A stretch of 64,000 nt of DNA. Origin: Tabrizicola aquatica (lineage in GTDB: Bacteria > Pseudomonadota > Alphaproteobacteria > Rhodobacterales > Rhodobacteraceae). The notes below the pieces were generated by a model. It made no database searches and was not told where the DNA came from. It saw nothing but the letters and a program-made list of their open reading frames with translations. Numbering within the stretch: position 1 is the first letter of the stretch; every line of letters starts with the position of its first letter. Of this stretch, positions 29,532 to 38,631 are shown piece after piece. Both the position numbers and the translations under genes were made by a program. The stretch is from contig NZ_PJON01000001.1 in NCBI RefSeq assembly GCF_002900975.1, positions 248,001 to 312,000 on the forward strand, in the 5' to 3' direction.

Positions 29532-31328
29532 CTAAAGCGGCGCGCAGGCGTCCTGCAGCCACGAAAGGGTAGCGCCCGCGACCCGCTTGCCAAGCTTTTC
29601 CAGCACCTGCGCATGATAGGCGTCCAGCCAGGCCCGCTCGCCGGGGGCAAGGTCGGCGGCCCGGATCAGCCGGCGGTCGAAGGGCACCCAGGTCAGCGTC
29701 TCGAAGGCCAGCTGCGCGCGATTGTCACCCAGGGGCGGGGCGGGTTCGACGACGATCAGGTTCTCCAGCCGGATGCCGAAGGCCCCCTCGCGGTAATAGC
29801 CCGGCTCGTTCGACAGGATCATGCCGGGCTCCAGCGACACCTCGGACAGCCGCGAGATCCGCTGCGGCCCCTCATGCACCGAGAGGAACGCGCCGACCCC
29901 GTGCCCGGTCCCGTGGTCATAATCCTGCCCCGCCAGCCACAAGGGAAAGCGCGCCAGCGCGTCGATGTCGCGGCCCGACAGGCCCTTGGGAAACCGCGCC
30001 CGGCTGATCGCGATCATGCCTTGCAGGACGCGGGTATAGGCCGCCCGCGCCTCCTCCCCCGGATCGCCGATGGCAATGGTCCGCGTGATGTCTGTGGTCC
30101 CGTCGACATACTGCCCGCCCGAATCGACCAGCAGCAACTCGCCCGCGCGGATCGGACGGTTCGTCTCCTCGGTCACCCGGTAGTGGATGATCGCTCCGTT
30201 CGGCCCCGCGCCGCAGATCGTGTCAAAGCTGATGTCGTGCAAGGCGTTTGTCGCCCGGCGGAAGCCTTCCAGCGCCTGGACCACGGCGATCTCGGTCAGG
30301 GTCCCGGGGGCCTCACGGTCCAGCCAGCACAGGAACTCCACCATCGCGGCGCCATCGCGCAGATGCGCCTCGCGGGTGGCGGCGATTTCGGCGGGGTTCT
30401 TGCGCGCCTTCGGCAGTTTGCAGGGATCGTCACCCCAGGCGACCTCTACCCCCGCTGCGCGCAGGATATCCGCCACGGCGAGGGGGGCGGAGCCCTTGTC
30501 GACCCGCACCGGCCCGGCCAGCGCGCGCAAGGCATCGGCCAGAGCGTCAGGCGGGGCCAGGCGGACCTCGGGGCCAAGATGCGCCCGCACCGCATCGTCA
30601 TACTTCGCCGGGTCCGAGAACAGGTCCACCCGCCCGTCGTCGTGCAAAAGGGCAAAGCCATGCACGACCGGGTTCTTCGGCACATCCGCGCCGCGGATGT
30701 TCAATAGCCAGCACAGCGAGTCCGGCAGGGTCAGCACCGCCGCGCGCTGGCCGGCCTTGCGCAACTCCTCGGCCAGACGGGTACGCTTCTGAGCATGGCT
30801 TTCGCCAGCCAGGTGATCGGGGTGGATGAACGCCTTGCCAAGCGGCGCGGGGGGGTGGTCGGGCCAGATTGTATCCAGCGGGTTTTTCGTTACGCGTGAG
30901 ATTGTTACCGGACTACCTTCAAGTGCCTTCTCAAGTTTCTCGATCTCGTCCGCGGTATGCAGCCAAGGATCGAATCCCACCATCCCGGCCGAGAGATGCT
31001 CGGCGATCCACTCGCCCGGCTTAACCTCTGGCCAAGGCACCGGCGTATAGGCGGCAAGGTCCACCTGGGCCTTCACTTGTGTCCGGTAACGGCCGTCGAT
31101 AAACACCCCCGCCACGTCAGGCAGCACGATGCAGAACCCGGCCGAGCCGGTGAACCCGGTCAGCCATTGCAGCCGCTCATCCCGCGCGGCGACGTATTCG
31201 CCCTGATGGGCATCGGCCCGTGGCACCAGAAACCCGGCCAGCCCCATGTCTGCCAGACGCGCGCGCAAAGCAGCCAGGCGGGGTGGGCCCTGAGTGGGTG
31301 AGGAATGGCTGTCAAAGGTCTGGAACAT
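29532..31328 (-). CDS. Aminopeptidase P family protein (Xaa-Pro aminopeptidase)
   Basis: 598 residues, the long three-domain form. Two creatinase-N-like domains (about 20-310) precede the M24 catalytic domain (about 320-530). The metal ligands fit LLLVDSGGQYVDGTTDITRTI (two Asp), HGTGHGVGAFLSVHEGPQ (His) and the two Glu in SNEPGYYREGAFGIRLENL. A C-terminal M24_C tail (FDRRLIRAADLAPGERAWL) is present. It removes an N-terminal residue before proline in the cytoplasm. Confidence 0.94.
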   Translation of the reverse strand: MFQTFDSHSSPTQGPPRLAALRARLADMGLAGFLVPRADAHQGEYVAARDERLQWLTGFTGSAGFCIVLPDVAGVFIDGRYRTQVKAQVDLAAYTPVPWPEVKPGEWIAEHLSAGMVGFDPWLHTADEIEKLEKALEGSPVTISRVTKNPLDTIWPDHPPAPLGKAFIHPDHLAGESHAQKRTRLAEELRKAGQRAAVLTLPDSLCWLLNIRGADVPKNPVVHGFALLHDDGRVDLFSDPAKYDDAVRAHLGPEVRLAPPDALADALRALAGPVRVDKGSAPLAVADILRAAGVEVAWGDDPCKLPKARKNPAEIAATREAHLRDGAAMVEFLCWLDREAPGTLTEIAVVQALEGFRRATNALHDISFDTICGAGPNGAIIHYRVTEETNRPIRAGELLLVDSGGQYVDGTTDITRTIAIGDPGEEARAAYTRVLQGMIAISRARFPKGLSGRDIDALARFPLWLAGQDYDHGTGHGVGAFLSVHEGPQRISRLSEVSLEPGMILSNEPGYYREGAFGIRLENLIVVEPAPPLGDNRAQLAFETLTWVPFDRRLIRAADLAPGERAWLDAYHAQVLEKLGKRVAGATLSWLQDACAPL

Positions 31329-31345
31329 AAGCGTCTTTCATCTTT

Positions 31346-31404
31346 GCCCGAATATCCGCGGGGGGTGAATGGCCGTCAGGCCAGAGGGGGGCAGAAGGCC
31401 CCCC
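31346..31404. repeat. AATATCC/G-run double-hairpin element
   Basis: Between cobT and the aminopeptidase gene: AATATCCGCGGGGGG, then hairpin TGGCC-GTCA-GGCCA, then hairpin GGGGGGC-AGAAG-GCCCCCC ending at the cobT stop. It shares the AATATCC plus G-run plus C-run plan with the element at 4285-4325. It is probably the cobT terminator and a member of a dispersed Rhodobacteraceae intergenic family. Confidence 0.55.
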
Positions 31405-33273
31405 TTACCCCGCCCGCCGCATCCCCAGCGCCCGGGCGCGCTTCTTCGGGTCGACCTCGAACAGCCCGGCGAGTTGTTCGGTCATCGCGCCGGCCAATTG
31501 CTCGACATCGGTGATCGTCACTGCGCGCTGATAGTAGCGGGTCACATCATGGCCGATACCGATTGCGATCAGTTCCACCGCGCGCCGACGCTCGACCATC
31601 GCGATCACGTCGCGCAGGTGTTTCTCCAGATAATTCGCGGGGTTGACCGACAAGGTTGAGTCGTCGACCGGCGCGCCGTCCGAGATCACCATCATGATCC
31701 GCCGTGCCTCGGGCCGGGCCAGCATCCGGCGGTGCGCCCATTCCAGCGCCTCGCCGTCGATGTTTTCCTTCAGCAGGCCCTCTTTCATCATCAGGCCAAG
31801 GTTCGGCCGCACCCGCCGCCAGGGCGCGTCGGCGGACTTGTAGATGATGTGGCGCAGGTCGTTCAGCCGCCCCGGCATCTGCGGGCGGCCCTGCGCCAGC
31901 CAGCGTTCACGGCTTTGGCCGCCCTTCCAGGCGCGGGTGGTGAAGCCCAGGATCTCGACCTTGACGTTGCAGCGTTCCAGGGTGCGGGCCAGCACATCGG
32001 CGCAGATCGCGGCGATGCTGATCGGCCGGCCCCGCATCGAGCCGGAGTTGTCCAGAAGCAGCGTGACCACCGTGTCGCGAAACTCGGTGTCCTTTTCCCA
32101 TTTGAACGACAGCGGCATGGTCGGGTTCGCCACCACGCGGGCCAGGCGGCCGGCGTCCAGGATGCCTTCCTCCTTGTCGAACTCCCAGCTGCGGTTTTGC
32201 TGGGCCTGCAAGCGGCGCTGCAGCTTGTTGGCCAGGCGGCTGACCGCGCCCTTCAAGGGCTCCAACTGCTGGTCAAGATAGGCGCGCAGGCGCTCCAGCT
32301 CCGCCGGTTCTGCCAGTTCCTCGGCGCGGATTTCTTCATCGAAATCCGTGGTATAGACCGCATAGTTCGGGTCGGCGTCGGAATAGGGAGCGGGCGGGGG
32401 CGGCTCCAGGGGGGCCTCGCCCTCGGGCAGCTCGGCCTCGTCGCCCTGTTCCATGTCGGCGCTGTCCTCCATGGTGACCTGCGCCTGGGACTGGTCCTGT
32501 TGCTCCTCCTGGGATTGCTCGGGCGAGGCTTCGGCCTCTTCGCCTTCGTCCTGCTCTTCGCCCGCGGTGTCGGGGCTGTCCTGATCCTCTTCCGCCTGAT
32601 CGTCGCCCACATCCTCGGGCGCGTCGGGGTCGTCGCCGAGCTGGTCGCCATAGCCGAGGTCGGCGATCACCTTGCGGGCAAGGCGCGCGAAGGCGGCCTG
32701 GTCGGCCAGTACGTGATCCAGGCTTGACAGGGTCGCGCCGGCCTGTTCCTCGACAAAGCCGCGCCAAAGGTCGGCGGCGTGTTCGGCAGCCTTGGGCAAG
32801 GGCAGCCCGGTGGCCATCTGGCGCACCAGATAGCCGGCCGCGACCGGCAGCGGCACTTCCGACGCCTGGGTGACCTGGCCATAGCCCTTGCGCTCGGCCT
32901 CGTGGGCGATCTTGGCGTCGATGTTGCCATGGGTGCCGGGCATGGCACGCGCACCGACCGCTTCGCAGCGGGCGGCCTCCATCGCCTCATAGATGTCGCG
33001 GGCCAGGGGGCCGGTCGGGGCATAGCGCGCGGCCACGCCGTCGTCGTGATACTTGCGCCGCAGGGCAAAGCTGTCGGCCGTGCCGCGCGCCAGCAGCACC
33101 TCGTCCCGGGTCATGCGGCGGCTGACCTGGGGCAGGCGCACGCCTTCCTTGTTCATCCCGGCCGGGTCGACCGAATAGGTCACCGACATCTCGGGGTCAT
33201 CCGCCATGGTGCGGGTGGCCTCGGCCAGGGCCTTCTTGAACGGATCGGCGGGGTTGTCGCTGGGCTTGCTCAT
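31405..33273 (-). CDS. cobT: Cobaltochelatase subunit CobT
   Basis: 622 residues from ATG 33273 ([23 protein letters not shown]); the longer upstream frame overlaps another gene and lacks homology. A very acidic central region (about 210-320, rich in Glu/Asp/Gln) precedes the C-terminal von Willebrand A domain with the MIDAS motif [13 protein letters not shown] and the distal [12 protein letters not shown]. With CobN and CobS it inserts cobalt into hydrogenobyrinate a,c-diamide in aerobic B12 synthesis. Its usual partner cobS is not in the window. Confidence 0.94.
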   Translation of the reverse strand: MSKPSDNPADPFKKALAEATRTMADDPEMSVTYSVDPAGMNKEGVRLPQVSRRMTRDEVLLARGTADSFALRRKYHDDGVAARYAPTGPLARDIYEAMEAARCEAVGARAMPGTHGNIDAKIAHEAERKGYGQVTQASEVPLPVAAGYLVRQMATGLPLPKAAEHAADLWRGFVEEQAGATLSSLDHVLADQAAFARLARKVIADLGYGDQLGDDPDAPEDVGDDQAEEDQDSPDTAGEEQDEGEEAEASPEQSQEEQQDQSQAQVTMEDSADMEQGDEAELPEGEAPLEPPPPAPYSDADPNYAVYTTDFDEEIRAEELAEPAELERLRAYLDQQLEPLKGAVSRLANKLQRRLQAQQNRSWEFDKEEGILDAGRLARVVANPTMPLSFKWEKDTEFRDTVVTLLLDNSGSMRGRPISIAAICADVLARTLERCNVKVEILGFTTRAWKGGQSRERWLAQGRPQMPGRLNDLRHIIYKSADAPWRRVRPNLGLMMKEGLLKENIDGEALEWAHRRMLARPEARRIMMVISDGAPVDDSTLSVNPANYLEKHLRDVIAMVERRRAVELIAIGIGHDVTRYYQRAVTITDVEQLAGAMTEQLAGLFEVDPKKRARALGMRRAG

Positions 33274-33399
33274 GCCGAAGATAAAGCACCGTGCCGGGGT
33301 GTCGGCAAGCCCGGGCCGGGGGTGGGGGCAGGAAAAACCCACTGTGCGCACGCGGCGGGGCGGGCTAAGCCGAAGCCCGCCAACCTTGAGGGGACCCCG

Positions 33400-33783
33400 A
33401 TGCGCGCCGCTGCCCTGCTTTTGCTTTCCGCCCTGCCGCTGCAGGCCCAGACCGTCGACCCGCTGCCGGGCTTCGATCTGGACAGTTCGATCACCTGCCT
33501 TGCCTATACGGCGAACGAGATCGAGCGTAACCCCGACTATGCCGCCAACCGCGTGGAATGGATGGTGTTCTTTTCCCGCCTGATCGCGGTAAAGTCGACC
33601 GAGGCCGACCTGGCCGAATTCAATTCCCTGTTCGCGCAGGAGCTGGCCATGCTGCGCAACCCGATGATCGACGACGGTGTGCCCGCCACGCCCGAGGAAG
33701 CCGACGAAATCCTGACCGGAACCGGCAAGATGTGCTGGTTCCAGGCGCTGGCGGCCGAGGGCGGGCCTTACGAAGGCCAATAG
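33400..33783 (+). CDS. Small secreted hypothetical protein
   Basis: 127 residues from ATG 33400, preceded by a GAGGGG stretch. Signal peptide [17 protein letters not shown]. The mature domain is helical with two cysteines ([15 protein letters not shown] and [14 protein letters not shown]) that could pair. Divergent from cobT. No family recognised. The stop codon lies inside a 15-bp tandem duplication. Confidence 0.7.
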   Translation: MRAAALLLLSALPLQAQTVDPLPGFDLDSSITCLAYTANEIERNPDYAANRVEWMVFFSRLIAVKSTEADLAEFNSLFAQELAMLRNPMIDDGVPATPEEADEILTGTGKMCWFQALAAEGGPYEGQ

Positions 33784-33807
33784 CCCCGTGCCCAATAGCC
33801 CCGTGCG
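33778..33807. repeat. 15-bp tandem duplication spanning a stop codon
   Basis: Two copies of CAATAGCCCCGTGC plus one variable base (33778-33792, 33793-33807). The first contains the TAG stop of the small secreted protein gene. Confidence 0.8.
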
Positions 33808-33905
33808 CCGCCGCACAGACCCGGCGCGGGGGTGCGGAGTTGGCGTGGCGGTCGTTCGCCCCACATATGGCGGGTAGTGAACGTCATCCAGCAAGGACCC
33901 GACCA

Positions 33906-34490
33906 ATGGCCAACAAACCCAAGATCGCGATCATCGTCTCTTCGACCCGCGAAACCCGCTTTGCCGATATCCCGACCGCCTGGATCAAGGCCCAGGCCGA
34001 GGCCCGCGGCGACATGGATGTCGAAGTGGTGGACCTGCGCGACTATCCGATGCCCTTCTTCAACGAGGTCGCCTCGAACGCCTGGGCCCCAAGCCAGGAC
34101 CCCGTCGCGGTGAAGTGGCAGAAGAAGATCGCCGAGTTCGACGGCTACATCTTCGTCGTGGCGGAATACAACCGCTCGGTGACCGGCGTGCTGAAGAACG
34201 CGCTGGACCAGGCCTATGTCGAATGGGCGAAGAAACCGGCTGGGGCCATCGCCTATGGCTCGATGGGCGGCGCCAATGCGCTGGGTCACCTGCAGAACAT
34301 CGCGGTTGAACTGCAGATGGTCCCGACCCGGAACAACGTGCGCATCGGTGGCGGCGATTTCTTCAAGGTGCATCCGGGCTTTGGCGGCTCGGGCAACCTG
34401 GGCGACATCGAGGGCTCGATCGCGCCGTCGGCCAAGGCGATGCTGGACGACGTGCTGTGGTGGGCGAAGGCCACGATGGCCGCACGCTAA
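33906..34490 (+). CDS. NADPH-dependent FMN reductase family protein
   Basis: 194 residues from ATG 33906. The flavin-binding loop is [18 protein letters not shown], followed by [20 protein letters not shown] and [13 protein letters not shown], the canonical pattern of the SsuE/azoreductase-like FMN reductase family. It reduces FMN or quinones with NADPH in the cytoplasm. It stands alone, followed by a strong terminator. Confidence 0.92.
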   Translation: MANKPKIAIIVSSTRETRFADIPTAWIKAQAEARGDMDVEVVDLRDYPMPFFNEVASNAWAPSQDPVAVKWQKKIAEFDGYIFVVAEYNRSVTGVLKNALDQAYVEWAKKPAGAIAYGSMGGANALGHLQNIAVELQMVPTRNNVRIGGGDFFKVHPGFGGSGNLGDIEGSIAPSAKAMLDDVLWWAKATMAAR

Positions 34491-34515
34491 GCCCCGGCTT
34501 CGGACAAGACCGGAT

Positions 34516-34548
34516 CGGCCGACGTTCGCGCGTCGGCCGTTTCTTTTT
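34516..34548 (+). terminator. Rho-independent terminator after the FMN reductase gene
   Basis: Stem CGGCCGACG, loop TTCGCG, stem CGTCGGCCG, then TTTCTTTTT. It starts 26 bp past the stop codon. Confidence 0.9.
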
Positions 34549-34667
34549 CCGCCGGCCCTTGTATCGGCCGCAGGCGATCGCCAGATTGCGCGGGCACCAA
34601 ATTGCCATCATTGCGGTTGATTATCGTGCAGTGCTGGGGCCTTGCCCCGTTACCGGGGGACAGGTCC

Positions 34668-35192
34668 GTGGCATCTTTGAGCGCGTTTCTCGTTGCCTTG
34701 CGCATGATGGAGTCCAGTGGCGACTATCAGGCGGTCAACACGTTGAATTTCCTGGGTGCCTATCAGTTCGGCGAGGCTGCGCTGATCGACCTGGGCTATG
34801 TCCGCCACGACGGCGATCCCTACGACAACAACTATTCCGGCGGCTGGACCGGCAAGTCTGGCATCGATTCGAAGCAGGAGTTCCTGGCCAGCCGCAAGGT
34901 GCAGGACAAGGCTGCCGAGGCCTGGGTCAAGCTGATGTGGCATTACATCGAATCGCAGAACCTGCATCGCCATGCCTGGACCGAAGTGGGCGGGATCGAG
35001 CTGACCCCCAGCGGCATGCTGGCGGCGACGCATCTTCTGGGGACCTACGCGCTGGAGGAATACATCCAGTCCGGCGGCAAGGCCGACCTGCGCGATCCCT
35101 ACGGGATGCCGATCACCAGCTACATGATCCGCATGGCCAAGGTCGAAGTGCCCTTCGCCCCCAAACCGCGCCGCCTCGCCTCGTCCGAGTGA
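34668..35192 (+). CDS. Hypothetical protein with a lysozyme-like N-terminal motif
   Basis: 174 residues from GTG 34668, chosen for GGGGGA 7 bp upstream; an in-frame ATG at 34602 has no such site. The sequence ALRMMESSGDYQAVNTLNFLGAYQFGEAALIDLGYV has the E-S-S/G-x-Y-x-A-x-N and G-x-YQF pattern seen in transglycosylase or lysozyme-like folds, with Glu at the expected catalytic place. The rest (TPSGMLAATHLLG) also fits a helical muramidase-type domain. No signal peptide is seen. Function is inference. Its final Glu and stop codon form part of a tandem repeat. Confidence 0.65.
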   Translation: MASLSAFLVALRMMESSGDYQAVNTLNFLGAYQFGEAALIDLGYVRHDGDPYDNNYSGGWTGKSGIDSKQEFLASRKVQDKAAEAWVKLMWHYIESQNLHRHAWTEVGGIELTPSGMLAATHLLGTYALEEYIQSGGKADLRDPYGMPITSYMIRMAKVEVPFAPKPRRLASSE

Positions 35193-35269
35193 CGGGGGTC
35201 CGAGTGACGGGGGCCGAGTGACGGGGGCCGAGTGACGGGGGCCGAGTGACGGGGGCCGAGTGACGGGGG
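35184..35269. repeat. Six-copy 14/15-bp tandem repeat carrying a stop codon
   Basis: Two 15-bp copies (TCCGAGTGACGGGGG) and four 14-bp copies (CCGAGTGACGGGGG) in a row. The first contains the Glu codon and TGA stop of the upstream gene; all later copies repeat GAG-TGA. The palindrome GGCTGATCAGCC follows at 35272-35283, over the stop of the convergent GT2 gene. Confidence 0.92.
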
Positions 35270-35277
35270 CCGGCTGA

Positions 35278-38200
35278 TCAGCCCTTGCGCGCGGCCTTAA
35301 GCCGGGCACCGATCCGGTCGATCTTGTACCAGCCGGTCGGATGGCCGGTCAGCGCGCGGAACATGCCCCGGATCGCAGTCATGTACAAAAGCTGCCGATA
35401 GCCAAAGCGCAGGAACGGGATCAGCAGCAGCGTTTTCCATTCCCAGCGGCGTTCGAACCAGAAGGCGGCCAGCGTGCGCAGGACCTCGATCCCGGTCATG
35501 ATGAAATAGCTGGCGAACAGCAGGATCGGCAGCGCCCCGCCCGGCAGCGCCTCGCGCAGGACGATGGAGTAGACGGCGGTCCCCAGCACGGTGACCAGCA
35601 CCAGGTCGTCCAAGAGCGCCAGCAGCAGCGAGACCGGGCCGAACCAGACCGAATCGATCACCGAAAAGCCCACCGGCATCCCCGACGGGACGACTCCCCG
35701 GTGTTTCCAGCTGACCTGCAGCATCCCCAGCTGCCAGCGCAGCCGCTGGCGCAGGAAGGTGCGGACGGTCACCGGCGCCTCGGTGATCGAGCGGGCGCGT
35801 TCCTCGAACCGCACGCGATAGCCGGCGCGGTGGACGGCGACGGTCAGGTCGGCGTCCTCGGTGATCGTCTCGCCGGAAAAACCGCCGCTGGCCTGCACCG
35901 CGCGGGTGCGCCAAGCCCCGACCGCGCCGGGCACGACCAGGATGCCGTCAAAGAACTCATGCGCGCGGCGCAGCACGTTCTGGGTGACCATGTATTCCTG
36001 GTGCTGGAAATCGGTCAGCAGGTTGACGCGGTTGCCGACCTCGACCAGACCCGCGACCGCGCCGACGCCGGGGTCCTTGAAGGGCTGCACCAGCCAGCGG
36101 ATCGTGTCGGGCAGGAAGATGGAATCGGCATCCGCCGCGATGAAGATCGGAGTCGTGATGTGGTTCAGCGCCAGATTGGCCGCGTGCCATTTGCCCGCAT
36201 TCTCCTCGCGCAACAGGTGGACGCGGGGGTGGTCCGCAATCATCCCGCGCACCACGTCCGAGGTGTGATCGGTGGACCCGTCATCCACGATAAAGACCTG
36301 AAAGTCCGGGTAGTCCGACCGCAGGACCGAGGTCAGGCAGGCCGCGATCACCTTCTCCTCGTTGAAGGCGGGGATGATGACAGACACCGGCGGCGTATAG
36401 GCCGGATCAAGCGGCGGGTGCGGGCGGCGGATCAGCGACAGCGCGATGTAGAGCAGCGAGAAGGCAGCCGAGATCACCAGCATCGCGAAGAACAGGACCG
36501 TCACCCCGTTCAGCAGGAAATTCGCCACGCCGAAGGCCAGCCCGTCGGTGAGCGACCGGCTGGGAAAATCCAGTGCCGGCAGATCCAGCGCCGGCAGGGT
36601 CGCGGCCTCGGCCCCGGTGGCCAGGTTCGGCGGCAAAAGCTGATAGCCATCCGCGGCCAGCCGGTCCAGCAGGTCGGGCAGGGCGGCCAGTTGCTCGGCC
36701 CCCGATTCGCGCAGGTCCAGCGTGATGACCTGGGTCTGGTCAAAGCCGCCCTCGCGCCGGATGCGCTCGGTGAATTCGGCCGGGTCGATGGGCCCATAGG
36801 GCGCGTCAAAGCTGGAGCGGACCGGGATCAGCCCACGCTCCAGAAGCGCGATCTCGGCCTGAAAGGCGTCGCGGCTGAAGCGCGGCGGGCCGGCGCCGGG
36901 GCGCAACAGGATCAACCGCGCCGGGGCGCCGAATTCCCGCAGCAGGTGAAGCTGGGCAAAGTTCAGCGACAGCTGCGCGGCCGTCTGGGATTCGGGCCGG
37001 TCGGGCAGGGCAGGCATCTGCCGCAATCCGATCACATGTCCGGCCGCTGCCAGCCGTTTCGCTGCCGCCTGCCGTTCCAGCAGCAGGGGAAGGTCGGCGA
37101 AGAAGGCGGCCTTGGCGCTGCGGCGCTCCAACAGCGCAAGCAGGGGATCGACGCTGTCCGCCTCGGGCAGGCCGTCGAAGGCCAGGACCAGCCCGCCGGA
37201 AAGCTCCACTCCACGGCGCTGGATCAGGTTGGGCAGCGGCAAGGAGGCATAGTCCTGCGCGGTGACCCGGGTGCCGCTGGGATCGGTGCGCAGCTGGCGC
37301 AGGCCGGGGACGGCCGGGGTGATCGTTCCAACCGCCGGGCCGGCGATCGGGGTCAGCACCTGCTGCGACAGGTCCACCGGGCCATGCAGCCGCCGCGCCG
37401 CGCCTTTGGGCGGCCCCTGCAGCAGGGTCCAGAGGCCGGGGTCCTCATACCCCAGGGGCCAGACCGCTACGGCCAGATCGACCGGCAGCCCCGCCAGCTG
37501 GTTCTGCGCTGATGCCGCATCCAGAAGCCAGACCTCGCTGACCTGCCGTCCGGCGTCCAGATAGCGCAGCGCCGTCGCGCCAGAGGCCGGGTCAAAGCGC
37601 AACTCCGCCCCGGCAGCATGGGCGCGCGCCAGCGTCTCGCCGTAGCTGAGGCGCAAGCCCCGGCCCTGACCGCTTTGCCAGACCTGCCCGAACCCCCCCA
37701 GGGCCAGCACCAGCTTCCCGGCCGGGATCAGGCGCTGGACCTCGGCCATCGCCGGGTCGAACCAGGCGGGCGGCGCGGGGGGGGCGATCGGGGTGGCGCT
37801 GTCCCGGAACCCCTTGACCACGGCCAGGTCCAGCATCGCGACCAGGTCCGGGCTCCGCCAGAAAGCAGCCTCGGGCCCCGCGATAAGGCAGAGCGTCGGC
37901 GCGGGTTGGCCCGGTCGGCTCGTGGCCCGAGACAGGCGGGACAGCGCCTCGTGCAGGGTGGCCGGGTCAAGCGAAGGATGGGCCTCAAGGTTCAGGCACA
38001 GGCCCGGTTGCGGCTGGTCCAGCAGCAGCGCCGCCATCTGCGCGACCAGCCGGTCCAGCGCGGGGCCGGGCGTTAGGATCGCCTCCAGCTCGTCCGTCCG
38101 GGTGCTGGCGGTGATCCGCGCCACCGTCAGGGCCGAGCCGCCGGGCAGGGCGATGTCCTGCGCCAATTCCTGCAGCGCCCGGTTCTCGCGCGCCCACAGT

Positions 38201-38631
38201 GGGACGACCGTCCCATCCGGCGCGCCCAGCAGGAAGGCATCGGCCAAGACGCGGTCCAACTGGTCGCAGCGGGCACGCAGGCCCGTCAGGGCGGTGCTGT
38301 CTGCGGCGGGCAGATACCCAAGGACGGGCCGCACGTTCGCGGCATCGGTGTCGCGGCGGCAGGGCTGGGCCGCGTTCGATTGCAGGGTGACAAAGGCATC
38401 GGGCGGGCGGGCGGTGCCCTGAAGCTCGACCGGGATGGCATCCAGCGGCAGGTCGACCAGAAGCCGCTGGCCCAGGTCCCACAGCCAGACCAGAGTTGCC
38501 ATGGCCAGCGTGATCATCAGGAAGATCACGATCCGTCCGCGCCAACCGCTGCGATCCTCGAAGACGTGGTTGGGTTCGGGGTCGGGTTCGCGCTCTGGCG
38601 GCAGGGGCGGGACGGGGTCAGGCAAGGACAT
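35278..38631 (-). CDS. Trimodular GH18-like / NodB-like / GT2 polysaccharide synthase
   Basis: 1117 residues. A cytoplasmic Pro-rich N-terminus and one helix (about 32-52) are followed by a periplasmic GH18-like region (about 100-415; PVLGYLPAADS, LCLNLEAH with Glu216 where GH18 has its catalytic Glu, LVLALGGFGQVW). A NodB-like domain comes next (about 478-670), then helices near 709-735 and a family 2 glycosyltransferase (about 748-970) with VSVIIPAFNEE, VDDGSTD, AADADS, ITEDADLT and QRLRW, the processive set; more helices follow (about 988-1085). The NodB domain has lost its metal ligands. GT2 chemistry looks active and probably makes and exports a beta-linked polymer. It overlaps the DUF3131 gene by 14 bp. 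Confidence 0.85.
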   Translation of the reverse strand: MSLPDPVPPLPPEREPDPEPNHVFEDRSGWRGRIVIFLMITLAMATLVWLWDLGQRLLVDLPLDAIPVELQGTARPPDAFVTLQSNAAQPCRRDTDAANVRPVLGYLPAADSTALTGLRARCDQLDRVLADAFLLGAPDGTVVPLWARENRALQELAQDIALPGGSALTVARITASTRTDELEAILTPGPALDRLVAQMAALLLDQPQPGLCLNLEAHPSLDPATLHEALSRLSRATSRPGQPAPTLCLIAGPEAAFWRSPDLVAMLDLAVVKGFRDSATPIAPPAPPAWFDPAMAEVQRLIPAGKLVLALGGFGQVWQSGQGRGLRLSYGETLARAHAAGAELRFDPASGATALRYLDAGRQVSEVWLLDAASAQNQLAGLPVDLAVAVWPLGYEDPGLWTLLQGPPKGAARRLHGPVDLSQQVLTPIAGPAVGTITPAVPGLRQLRTDPSGTRVTAQDYASLPLPNLIQRRGVELSGGLVLAFDGLPEADSVDPLLALLERRSAKAAFFADLPLLLERQAAAKRLAAAGHVIGLRQMPALPDRPESQTAAQLSLNFAQLHLLREFGAPARLILLRPGAGPPRFSRDAFQAEIALLERGLIPVRSSFDAPYGPIDPAEFTERIRREGGFDQTQVITLDLRESGAEQLAALPDLLDRLAADGYQLLPPNLATGAEAATLPALDLPALDFPSRSLTDGLAFGVANFLLNGVTVLFFAMLVISAAFSLLYIALSLIRRPHPPLDPAYTPPVSVIIPAFNEEKVIAACLTSVLRSDYPDFQVFIVDDGSTDHTSDVVRGMIADHPRVHLLREENAGKWHAANLALNHITTPIFIAADADSIFLPDTIRWLVQPFKDPGVGAVAGLVEVGNRVNLLTDFQHQEYMVTQNVLRRAHEFFDGILVVPGAVGAWRTRAVQASGGFSGETITEDADLTVAVHRAGYRVRFEERARSITEAPVTVRTFLRQRLRWQLGMLQVSWKHRGVVPSGMPVGFSVIDSVWFGPVSLLLALLDDLVLVTVLGTAVYSIVLREALPGGALPILLFASYFIMTGIEVLRTLAAFWFERRWEWKTLLLIPFLRFGYRQLLYMTAIRGMFRALTGHPTGWYKIDRIGARLKAARKG

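Noticed and set aside
31405-33906. Longer CobT frame starting at 33906
   Set aside because: The extra 211 residues overlap the divergent secreted-protein gene and do not resemble CobT; the conserved start is at 33273.
35184-35269. Possible CRISPR array
   Set aside because: Units are 14-15 bp and directly adjacent, with no spacers, and no cas genes are present.
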